The position numbers and the translations under genes were made by a program. Under the pieces are notes generated by a model. That model had not been told where the DNA came from and did not search any database. It saw only the letters and a program-made list of their open reading frames with translations. A stretch of DNA of 32,272 nucleotides from Dipetalonema caudispina (taxonomy: Eukaryota > Nematoda > Chromadorea > Rhabditida > Onchocercidae): NCBI GenBank assembly GCA_013365325.1, contig JABVXV010000509.1, positions 1-32,272 on the forward strand. Reading direction: 5' to 3'. This document shows, piece after piece, positions 1 through 9,719 of this stretch; position 1 is the first letter of the stretch, and each line of letters opens with the position of its first letter.

Positions 1-269
<269 letters not shown>

Positions 270-467
270 CAGGTTTATACAATTAGAATTGTGACAAGAG
301 TTGATATTAGATCAAATTCGCATTATATCGTCATTAAATAAATCCATTGGATGGGATTTTTGTGAAATTTTAATTGTAGAAATTGAAATTAATATCATAG
401 CATATTATGCCATATTTTTATGAAATGAGAAAAATAACTTTGTGCAACAATAATATTTATCATTTGA

Positions 468-659
468 ATGTCCATAAGTTACGCTTGTGCTAATTTATAC
501 ATCATTTATTGTTCAATTGTGATTGATCACTGTAATTTCTACGTGATACATGCTGCTACGAATACGTCGTTATTTTACGTTATTTTATTGCTTGTGATAT
601 ATCACGTTACATTATACTTTATGCTTCTCGTAAATTTTAAAACCATTTATGCAATTTGA
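468..659 (+). CDS. Small hydrophobic ORF, doubtful
   Basis: ATG-initiated frame of 63 codons, mainly hydrophobic, with two candidate membrane segments and Cys at about residues 7, 15 and 22. Base composition is somewhat less AT-rich than its surroundings, and codons such as TAC, GTG, ACG and CTC occur, which is why I keep it. It would be tail-to-tail with the minus-strand gene ending at 717, only about 57 bases away. No clear splice acceptor, upstream exon or AATAAA supports it, and it could be chance. I recognise no family. Confidence 0.18.
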   Translation: MSISYACANLYIIYCSIVIDHCNFYVIHAATNTSLFYVILLLVIYHVTLYFMLLVNFKTIYAI

Positions 660-665
660 AACATT

Positions 666-671
666 TTTATT
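666..671 (-). terminator. Polyadenylation signal AATAAA (minus strand)
   Basis: TTTATT on the plus strand reads AATAAA on the minus strand, about 46 bases past the stop of the two-exon gene ending at 717. The spacing suits a short nematode 3' UTR. Confidence 0.45.
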
Positions 672-716
672 TCTTCCTGTTCAAGACAAAAGGTCATTTT
701 CATCGTAATCTATATG

Positions 717-1279
717 TCAGCGTGGAGCAATTGGATATATACGAGGGTACAGTATAATATTATTCCAACCGTCTGTCGGATCCAATCGACCATTTGCATT
801 TCCCATTAATGACATGGGAGGATTCTGTAAAATAATTAAAAAAAAAAAAAAAACAAAAGAAATGAAATTAGTTTGACGTCAAAAGCAACCTCATCTATTA
901 TTTTATAATTTCTTCTATATGGTATTAAACCGGAATTAAATATAGTTCATTTGTCCATAGGGATCAAATGATACGGTTTATTTCAAGAATCAATGAATGA
1001 TCTTAAGAATTTATACTGTTACTCTTTTGATTGTTTAAAGCGCTAATCAAATTATCATTGCAGGAAAAGCTGAATATTAAAAATCCTGACAATATAATTA
1101 TGAATTTGGAGGAATTTTTCGAAAAATAGAAGTGTCAAACAAAACAAACTTACTAGACCATCAGATATAATAATATTCCCATTGAATGAATTTATCGCGG
1201 TAACAGCAGTTATAGTAACAAGTAAAAATCTAAAATAAACTGAATATAAAGCATAAAATATCATCAAGATTGATATCAT
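717..1279 (-). CDS. Small secreted or single-pass membrane protein, two exons, unknown family
   Basis: Two exons on the minus strand. Exon 1 is 1279-1154 (42 codons, from ATG) and ends at a consensus GTAAGT donor. Exon 2 is 824-717, opening after TTTTACAG and closing with TGA. Both junctions are phase 0, giving 77 residues. Residues 1-28 are strongly hydrophobic and end in AVTA, resembling a signal peptide or signal anchor. The remaining 49 or so residues are polar, rich in Asn, Gly and Pro, with the tail YPRIYPIAPR and no Cys. Without splicing, the exon 1 frame runs into a different, 74-residue product, which I take to be an artefact. A further 5' exon is possible: ATGAAACTACTATACCT before a GT near 1590 is phase-compatible, but the acceptor at 1290 would be poor. 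I recognise no homologue. Confidence 0.45.
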
Positions 1280-3026
1280 TGAACCGATCCTTAATTTTTA
1301 CGAATTGTAGAAATCAATCAAAGAACTCAAAAGAATATTTGATAAAATTCGATTTCTATTTTTGATAATTTTTATATCACAAAATGGATTATAGGGAATC
1401 GTTAAAAAAAGAAAAAAAAAAACGAGAAGAACGGGTTAATTCTTTCTTTTCCTGTTAAAAATTAAAACAAAACAATAGAGCCCCAAAATTCTTTATTCTT
1501 AGGAAAATGGAAAGGGAAGACCGAATTTCCACAACAATTTTTAATTTTTTGAAATTTAAAAACAAGAAAAAAGAAATGAATAAACATACAGGTATAGTAG
1601 TTTCATGGTGCCACTTATTTGTATTCAAAGTTTCGCAAAACCTGTAGAATTATTAGAAATTTCAAACTGCGCTCACTGATATCATCACTGATTGTTCTTA
1701 AAAATAGGACTGAAAAAAATTTGAATCCTACGGAAACATTTTGTGCTATATGAAAGATAAAAAACAATTGATTGATAATAAATGTATCAGTTTAACTTAG
1801 TGAAAATTCTATGTATTCAAAGAAAAAAAAAAATAAAACTTTTATCAGTTAAATCACCAACTTAAAAGTTTCAATTACAATCTTAGAAAAAGAGAAAAAA
1901 CGAAATTTTTTTTTTAATTATCAATTATGACTTTGTTCAGAAATAATGAAGTAACTTTTTTCTTTTCATCGTTTTTGCTTCTAAAAAAGTAAGGAGAAAA
2001 ATAATATTAAAAATTCCTTATTAGAACATCTTTTCGAGAACTTTACAAATGAACAAATGAAAGTTCAGTAAATTCGCTTCATGACAGCTTATTTAAATGC
2101 TGTTGAAAACATTGTTCTTCCATTGTTATGATGTCAAATTTGGCAATTCCATGCTACCTATCTTCCTTCGTTTCTTTTTCCGTTCACTACTGAACAATTC
2201 CGTCAATAAAAATTCCGGTTTTAAAATTTATTAATCGTCTCTTTAAAAAAATGAAAGAAAGAAAGAAAATTGTCAACAGTATGTTTTCGCTAAATTATTT
2301 CGCCAGTTTTGTCGTAAAACATTGAATATTCATCTTTTCCTTTTTGAAGTTATAAATAAATGTTTTAATAAATTATAATTATACAAATTTCAATATGAAC
2401 ATATCATAATACGCTTATAAAAAAAAAAAAAAACATCAAATACATAATGATGCATACATATCATGATAAGTATTAGTTTATTGTAAGAGCAAAATTATCG
2501 AAAAAATTATGATACGTCAGCGAAAACATCAAACATGTCACCTTTATCGCAAATGTTGTTGATCCAAGAGCGAAATCATTGAAGATATCATGATAGCTTA
2601 CGAAAGACTGAAATACGTCATGATACGTCTATGCAAATGTCAAATAGTATTAAAGAATTGATAAAATATTGTCGCAATTGATTCAATCAACAGTTTAACA
2701 TCAATCATTGTCATCAAGACAACGATAATAGAACGATAGATAAAAAGAAAAGAAAAAATTATTGAATTAAATGCAATTCGTTACGAAGAATTTGAGAAAT
2801 GTGGAAGGTATCAGTAGTTATTGATAATTTGCATACAATTTCCTTCATTAATCTTATGATAAGCAATTCGAAATTTATAAAAAATATTTTATACAATATG
2901 ACAGGATTGAAATGGAATGCATAAATACTAAAATACAAAATGAAATTCATCAATTGTAAACAATTATGTTGAAAAATGCCATATGAATATGTTTTATTCA
3001 CTTCAAATTTGAGTCGCTTTTTTTTT

Positions 3027-3045
3027 TCTCTCTCTCTCTCTCTCT
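3027..3045. repeat. (CT)n microsatellite
   Basis: Run of CT dinucleotides between T-rich tracts, in the 3' flank of the minus-strand gene ending at 3334. Confidence 0.9.
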
Positions 3046-3288
3046 TAAATTACTTTTTTTTTTTTTTTTTATTAAATCTCTATAACAAAGGAAAGGTGGC
3101 AAAATTTTTGAGAAAATGAACATAACTTATAACAATTTTAATTATCAATTAGAACTAAATCGTTGCACTGCAAAATTATCAGCAAAAAACTTTTTTAAAG
3201 TAAGGGTTAATTAACAAATCAATAGAAATGAGTTGAATTTTTAATAAATTTCCTTATCTTGATAGAAATTGTAGAATTTTTTTTAAAT

Positions 3289-3294
3289 TTTATT
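3289..3294 (-). terminator. Polyadenylation signal AATAAA (minus strand)
   Basis: TTTATT on the plus strand, about 40 bases past the TGA at 3336-3334, fits the 3' end of the three-exon gene. Confidence 0.4.
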
Positions 3295-3333
3295 ATTTTT
3301 GACAAAAATTAAAGCAAAATTTTGTGAAAATTT

Positions 3334-4441
3334 TCATTCATATATCATTTTCTGTCCCTGTATCTTTGATCCTCGCACTCTGATGTAATGATGATAGACA
3401 ATTCTATGAATACATTTAGTAAACAAAAAAAGCAATGATATAATTACAACGATCCCTGCGACAATCAAAAAGACGATTATTGTTATGAGCGAAGGCAAAC
3501 TTTCACATTTCTGATAAGTCGTAGCCTAAATGAAATTATTTTCATTTTCAAAAAACAAAATTTTAAATATAGCAATTTTTAAGAATCGAAAAATTTGAAA
3601 ATGAAATAAAACTTCAAAAAAAAAAAATGCAATATCAAATGCGGAAGGCATAATAAGAAGGAAAATCAAAAAGCTTTGATAGCATTCCTTATTATTTTTC
3701 TCAACCTCTGACCTTTTTCTTTACAATTTTTTCTTTAATTTCAACAATTAATTCATTACAATAATGGGACATGTTTGGTTAGAAATACTGAGTAATTATT
3801 AGCATTACAAGTATTTTATTTTTCACTGGTATCTTTGTTGATGACAGCAGAAAAGAATTTTTTTATTAATTAATCTTAATTTGATAATTAAATTTACCGC
3901 AATTGTATTCAAATTTTCATCCCCTTTTGCAAAACGATCTCCGAATGATCCAAAAGTTTTTTCACCTTGCACAGCAAGTTTATTCATGTGATTCTTTACC
4001 TGAAGCGCAAAAGGTACTTATTTCACTACAATAATTATTTTCGCCTAATGAGTATAATTTCATGAATGGACAATTAAATGATCTGAAAATACTCGGAATT
4101 TTCTCGCAATTAAAAAAATATTATAAATCATAATTCGGAATGAATGAAAAGAATGTTGAAGATGTTAACGGTACTTGAAAGTTAATATAAAATGCCAATA
4201 CGTGTTCGTGTCATTGATAATTTAATATTTTTTCCATCTTTATTTTCCTTTTACCATTTACGACAACATAAAATTTTATCAAATTTTCAAAATCAAAAAG
4301 TATTAATTTTCTAGAAAATCGAAAACTGAATTTGACACATTAGTACTAAATACTTACGGAAACGATAAAATCACCAATGATACGTTCGATCCATTCCACC
4401 TGATCGATAACCGTATTCAGCGTAGCATTATTTGAAGACAT
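3334..4441 (-). CDS. Single-pass membrane protein of about 125 residues, three exons, unknown family
   Basis: Exons on the minus strand: 4441-4358 (28 codons), 3999-3898 (34 codons) and 3525-3334 (63 codons plus TGA). Donors are GTAAGT and GTAAAT, acceptors TTCAG and ATTTAG, and every junction is phase 0. Residues 1-62 are polar and charged (NATL near the start is a possible N-glycosylation site, followed by EWIERIIGDF). One membrane segment covers about residues 75-97 (start LITIIVFLIVAGIVVII), with a Cys just before it and another just after. The C-terminal tail is basic (KCIHRIVYHHYIRVR). This suggests a single-pass protein, with the basic tail cytoplasmic by the positive-inside rule. A pyrimidine-AG site (TTTTTGCAACAG) lies about 30 bases before the ATG and could be a trans-splice or UTR acceptor. 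No family recognised. Consistent phases, good splice sites and protein-like composition make this the best supported of the three small genes. Confidence 0.65.
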
Positions 4442-4570
4442 TGGATGATAATTAGTTGTGGAAATGACAGCTGTTGCAAAAACACTTCAAGTCAAAGTTA
4501 CAAAGATAAGTAAGCAATAAGAACCTGAAATATGCAAAAGTTATTACATATTACAAGAAAGGTAGTCACC

Positions 4571-4752
4571 AGAAATTAATGTGCTGCTGAGACTGTCAGA
4601 AATTAATACATTGCTGAAATTATCAAAAATTAATATACTGCTGAAATTATTGGAAATTAATGTATTTCTGAGATTACCGGAAATTATTGTGTTGCTGTGA
4701 CTATCGAAAATTAATATTTTGCTGAAATTACCAGAAATTAATATATTTTTGG
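4571..4752. repeat. 27-bp minisatellite, about 6.7 copies
   Basis: Six successive 27-bp units begin at 4571, 4598, 4625, 4652, 4679 and 4706, with a partial seventh. The core is GAAATTAAT...TTGCTGAAATTA. The copies have diverged, mostly by substitutions, with the length kept exactly. It lies 130 bases upstream of the start codon at 4441, in the 5' flank of that minus-strand gene. On the minus strand the unit is nine codons and stays open across all copies (DNFSNVLIS-like), but there is no ATG. Confidence 0.92.
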
Positions 4753-5618
4753 ATAAAAAAAAATTAGCGGCTCACATTGTATATGAACTATTTGCAAAAA
4801 TTTTAAATGCATAGACATGAGAGTCTAAAAATTAATTCAAGTTAATAATTTCAGATAATAGTATATCACATTTTATGAAAGAATACAAATATCCATGTAA
4901 ATAACTAAATCATCGACAATAGTTGGGGAAAACAATTTCCGTTAATGTATAAATTACCAAATCAGATTTGACATTTTAATCTGAAAGTTAAAATTATATC
5001 ATTCAAATTACCGCAGGATTTCTGGTTTAATGGAATTTTTAATTAAAGTTTTTGATTGAATCGAAAAACATACACGTCTATGATATATGCTAACATCCTA
5101 ATTATAGGTTATATTTCAGGGAAAGAATAATTTGGTTCCGGAGACGGTAGCGTTAGCTTGATAAATATAGCGGAAAATGTCCGGATGATATATGACGCAA
5201 ATATTTTCATAATTAACTTGATACAATCGAAAAATAATCGGAAGAGAGAGGAAACGAAAGGGTAATTTTGAAAGTGAAGAATTTTTGATATGAACGATTA
5301 CACTATGCTAACAACCAATTAATATGCCTACCTTTTCTTTTTTATTTCATTTTTTTTTTTAATCGTTGATTAACAACAAATAAGAAAAAGGAGAGAGAGA
5401 GAGTGAGAGAGGGAGAAAGAAAGAGAGAAGTATTACTTATTCAAATTAATTTAAACTAAATTTGAAAAAAAATTGTTTGCTACCAATTCTGACAATACTT
5501 TTGCAACCCCCTAAACAGTTGAAAAATTGAAAAACAGCAACACATCACAATTGTATCGGACCCGATAGGAACACTGATGCTGACATTGTAGCTGATGATA
5601 GCAATAGATGATAACAAT

Positions 5619-5691
5619 AATGATGATGATGATGATGATGATGATGATACTAATGACGATAATGATGATAGCGATGATGATGATGATGACT
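5619..5691. repeat. (GAT)n microsatellite
   Basis: GAT/ATG trinucleotide array with a short interruption near 5650-5670. In one frame it reads as poly-Met, which is not a real protein. Confidence 0.93.
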
Positions 5692-5756
5692 AAGTTATGT
5701 TTCCTGCAATGCGAACCAAATCAATTTTGTAGGATTGACAAGCAAGAATTGTATCA

Positions 5757-5797
5757 TATGTATCTGTATGTATGTTTGTATGTGTGTATGTATCTAT
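5757..5797. repeat. Degenerate (TATG)n repeat
   Basis: Short tetranucleotide run of TATG/TATC variants close after the GAT array. Confidence 0.7.
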
Positions 5798-7423
5798 GCA
5801 AACATTAAAATTGTTGTTGTACAATCGAAAATTAAATCGATAAATAAAATCATCAATTGTCAATGGTATAGAAAAAGGAAAATTTTTACGTCAAAATTTC
5901 ACGCTATTTTACTTAACATTTAAAATAAAAAAAATATTATGTAATAAGATATATTTGTTTTCTTTTTTTTTTTGTTTTGTTTCAAAAAAAAAAATGATCA
6001 CATTTTGAAAGGTAAGGAAAAAAAAATTGTTTAAATTTATTTTGTCTAGAAACGATCAATTTCGAAAAGTAATAAATTTACTTATTTAAAATGACGAAAG
6101 AAACAAAAACTCACTGTCTTGTCAATCTATAAAATCCTATTCGATTTTTTTTTTTGACAGTTTTTTTATTTTTATTTTTTATAAAATTTCAAAAATACAG
6201 CGAATTATGCAAATAATTGCGCTATTACTATCAATTATAATAATTGTATTATGAAGAATGTGAAATATTTCCTTATCAAAATAATAAATAAAAAAAAAAA
6301 ATAGGAAGTAAACAATGAATTATAATTATGCAAAAAAAAAAAAATCTAAACAGACAAAAACATTATGAACAATAGTGTGAACAGCTAGTAACTATTAACT
6401 TTTCTATATAACAATAAGCAAATTTAAGTAAATTATAAATAAATTTATAGTGATAAAAATAATTTTTCAATTTTAATTTATAATTTTTCGATGACATTAT
6501 TAGTATTGCTGTTGTTATTGTTATTGAAAATCGTATTTAAAAATGATCAAAATTGTTATCAAACATTTAAATGATACCATTAATTTAGGTTACGAGGATG
6601 GAAAAAAATTTCCCGGTCAACAACACCATGTTGATACATCATTCATGTGAATGGATAATTAAGAAGTAGTAGTGCCTGTTTGATTTTCAGCATATTTTTT
6701 TTTTTTTTTGCTTTTTTTCATACAGTAAGATAAATCTTTTCATCGCTCCTACTCGATTCCTCTGTTTTTCTTAATTCATTAATGTTTCTAATCTGAAAAA
6801 TTTGTTAAAATTAACAAATACATTTGATAAATTGTTTAATTCTGTTACTTTACTTTTATATATTACCCAAATGATAATTTTATGTGATGCTTATAAAATT
6901 GCTCCTATTGAATTGATGAAATCTTACATTTTTATTGTCGAAAAAAAAAAAATACCCATCTTCTGTATCATTCTTGAACTATTAAACAGAAAAAAAAAAA
7001 AAATGATCATTCAATAACTAATTAATGTACTTAAATTTAATATACTTATTGTAGGTGAAAAAAATAATTTTTCAATAGCTATTACTTATATTTATTGCAA
7101 TAATTTAATACATTTCTTTCGGGCGAAAAAAAAAAAAATTGATCCTTCAATAATTATTTATTTAATATGCTTATTGACGGATTAAATTTTACAAATGAAA
7201 ATTACTTTCTTATGTTACCCATTTTTTCGTTATTTTATTTTGATCTCTTACATCTTCTTACTTTCTCAATCATTAAAATGAAAAAAAAAAGAATCAATCT
7301 GAGTTACATTATTAATTTGATAGTTATCTTTAATCAAACTTTTTTTTTTGCTTTTTTTTTTTTTTTTTTTAAAATGATCGTTTATATTTCTAATGATAAC
7401 AATAATACGAATTATTTCTCACA

Positions 7424-7429
7424 TTTATT
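7424..7429 (-). terminator. Polyadenylation signal AATAAA (minus strand)
   Basis: TTTATT on the plus strand, about 20 bases past the TAG that ends the small gene at 7449. It supports the very short last exon proposed there. Confidence 0.35.
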
Positions 7430-7448
7430 TACAATATTTCCTCAATCA

Positions 7449-8093
7449 CTAACGAAAGGAATTTGAAAAACTTTGCTGAATTACAAATTATTGGAAATAT
7501 ATTAACAATAATTAAAACAAACACTTACCTCATAACATTTAGCATAACAGCAAAGTATCGTTAAAATAATAGCCATCAAACAAAATGTGATAATGATAAG
7601 AAGAATTCCCCAACGAAACACTGTCAATAGTTCATTAAGACTATTACTCACACTACTCAACATCAAATTGACATTTTCAACGGTCTAAAAGAAAAGCTAA
7701 AAATAAATTTTAATTAATTAAACGAAAGGAATTCATCTATGTATGTAATTAAATTTAATTCAATTTCATCTTTAAACTAACTACCATAATTTAGTAAAAT
7801 AATAGCTTATTTTTTAATCGAATAATTTTTAAATACATAATATAAAATTTATCTTTAATAACTTCAATCATTTAATATTCATTTCAATTTTATGAAAGAA
7901 AAGAAAAAGTGAAAGAGAAAGAAAAAAGAAATATTATCAAAACTTTTTGGTATGCATATTTTGTAGATTTGATAACTGATATGGATTAATTTTTCTTTTT
8001 GTACATTTGGTTTAATTTCTTGTTAAATTCGATTACCACATTTTGTGACAAGAATCGGAATTGAACTATTTTGCTTACCTTATCCAATGACAT
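7449..8093 (-). CDS. Very small single-pass membrane protein (about 65 residues), unknown family
   Basis: Proposed exons on the minus strand: 8093-8079 (MSLDK), 7684-7529 (52 codons) and 7475-7449 (8 codons plus TAG). The first two are joined by a GTAAGC donor and a TTTTAG acceptor. The last follows a 53-base intron from GTAAGT to ATTCAG. All junctions are phase 0. The central exon has a polar Ser/Asn-rich helix (TVENVNLMLSSVSNSLNEL), then a membrane segment at about residues 30-52 (WGILLIIITF...), then a Cys-rich edge (CCYAKCYE) that could be palmitoylated. The central exon is convincing because it is protein-like and has consensus sites at both ends. The 15-base first exon and 27-base last exon are less certain, and the C terminus may lie elsewhere. 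An overlapping upstream ATG (MKLSWRR...) ends in TAA just before the first donor. No family recognised. Confidence 0.5.
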
Positions 8094-8503
8094 AACTATG
8101 GAAATTTCTTCTCCAAGATAGCTTCATCAAATAATTTGATGCAAAAAGTAATTTTGAATGTTGTGCCTGAACAATTTCAATGAAAATGCATAAAATTGTG
8201 CAAAAAATTATTTCATTTTTTTTTCCTTTTTCTTTCAAAAAATTTCATAATAATTTGATAAATCGACTAAAATGATGAATGAGATAGAAAATGAAATAAC
8301 CAATTCATTTATCATGATAATGTTATTTAGTATAATTACGACAAAATATATCAGTTGACATGAATTTAACATGGATTTCGTTGAATGTATTTATAAAGCT
8401 ATCATTTGAAAATTGTTAAATTTTGAAAAATAGTAAAAAATTTTGTACAAAAATTTAGCAACCAAATAGGCAACAAATATATTATATAACAAAAAACAAA
8501 CAT

Positions 8504-8524
8504 ACACACACACACACACACACA
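8504..8524. repeat. (CA)n microsatellite
   Basis: Short CA dinucleotide run next to poly-A tracts. Confidence 0.9.
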
Positions 8525-9659
8525 AAAAGATAAAACAACAAAGTAATGTTATTAAAAAAAAAAAAAAAAAAAAAAAATTTTTTTTTCAAAAATAAAATAT
8601 TTGAAAATTAACAACTAAATAATTTCCAATTTTATTTTACTGCATAAGGATTATTTTCATTAAAAAGTAATCATTTAATTAAATAAATTTTTGTACTCAA
8701 ATATATAACATAACAAATGCTTCATCAAAATCAACAACAAAAGTATGACATTTTGAAAAAGGAAACAAATTTGAAACAGTTTGGATTTAAAAAGTGAGAA
8801 AAGTTAATAAATAGTTGTTATCAGTATAGCATCACTGATTGATGTGATTCGTGAATCATTTCATTTATTTTTTTTTTTTTTTTCATTTTTTCGTTCCTTT
8901 TTTTTTCTTTTTTCGTCACAGTTTTATAACTTTTGATATGAAACGTGTTCATTTTATCGTTCACAAAACAAAAAAAAAAAAAAAAAATTTGAAATTATAC
9001 ATCATTTATATCATTCCCATTTAACTACATATTATGTATATATAATTATCATTTATGCAATATAAATTTGAATATTTTATCTTATGCTAAATTTTTATTT
9101 GTTCTATATCAAATTAGTAAAAAAAATTTTACTGATAATATTAGCATATTTAATAACTTTCGATCATCGCTTTATTTTAATTTTTTGTTAAAATTTAATT
9201 TATACCTAATAATGCAGAAACGCATTTTTTTCTTTTTATAAAATAATTGTTGCAAACGATTTGATTCATTTAGTTTAGCTTAAATTTTTCAGTGATTTGT
9301 TGCAAATTTTGAAGTTGGTAAATAATTACAGTAAATAATTACAGTAAAACATTTACAAGTATGTGATTAAAAAGAGTGAAGAAAAAGCCCAAGAATTATA
9401 AAAATTTATCAATCGATTGACTTGAAAGACTGCTAAATTAAATTTACCTTTCATTAAAAATATTTACCTTTCATTTTCCATTTTCAACTTTTTTTGCTCT
9501 GCATCAAATGTTTATGAATTCTTTTTTTTTTTTTTTTCTTAATTAGGCTAGGCATTTTTATTTACTTCTTTTCACTGCTTTTTAATAATTTTATGGTATT
9601 CATAAGACATTTCTAATAAATTTAACCATTATCTTTACATTTTAAACATCCAATTCTCT

Positions 9660-9719
9660 CATACATACATACGCACATACACACATACACACACATACAC
9701 ATACACATACATATGTATG
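9660..9719. repeat. (ACATAC/ACAC) microsatellite
   Basis: Compound run of CATA and CACA units, ending in a small ATACATATGTAT palindrome. Confidence 0.85.

Larger units (their letters stand above)
1280..3333. other. Intergenic stretch with motif cluster and one weak ORF
   Basis: AT-rich spacer between two minus-strand genes. It holds poly-A/T runs, a CT microsatellite at 3027-3045, and a cluster of ATCATGAT and ATGATACGTC motifs at 2455-2630. An ATG-initiated minus-strand frame of 63 codons at 2950-2759 encodes a hydrophobic first half and a more polar second half (ending in RNELHLIQ). It has no splice support and I do not call it a gene. Confidence 0.6.
4753..7448. other. Intergenic stretch, no supported gene
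   Basis: AT-rich spacer between two minus-strand genes, with many poly-A/T tracts. A locally less AT-rich pocket at about 5109-5225 contains a 33-codon ATG frame on the minus strand (5210-5109) with a hydrophobic, basic start. A GA-rich tract lies at 5388-5428, and ATG/GAT and TATG microsatellites at 5619-5797. The plus-strand frames at 6802-7017 and 7167-7466 are driven by poly-A and poly-T runs and I reject them. Confidence 0.6.

Noticed and set aside
5608..5923. Two overlapping plus-strand ORFs
   Set aside because: Poly-Met from the GAT repeat and Tyr/Val/Cys-rich sequence from the TATG repeat; no splice or start support.
6802..7466. Two plus-strand ORFs of 71 and 99 codons
   Set aside because: Runs of Lys and Phe come from poly-A and poly-T tracts. 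The gene evidence nearby is on the minus strand.
4358..8093. Idea that the second and third small minus-strand genes are one gene
   Set aside because: The 7529 donor is phase 0, while the open extension before 4441 would need phase 1 entry. Each also has its own ATG, stop and AATAAA.
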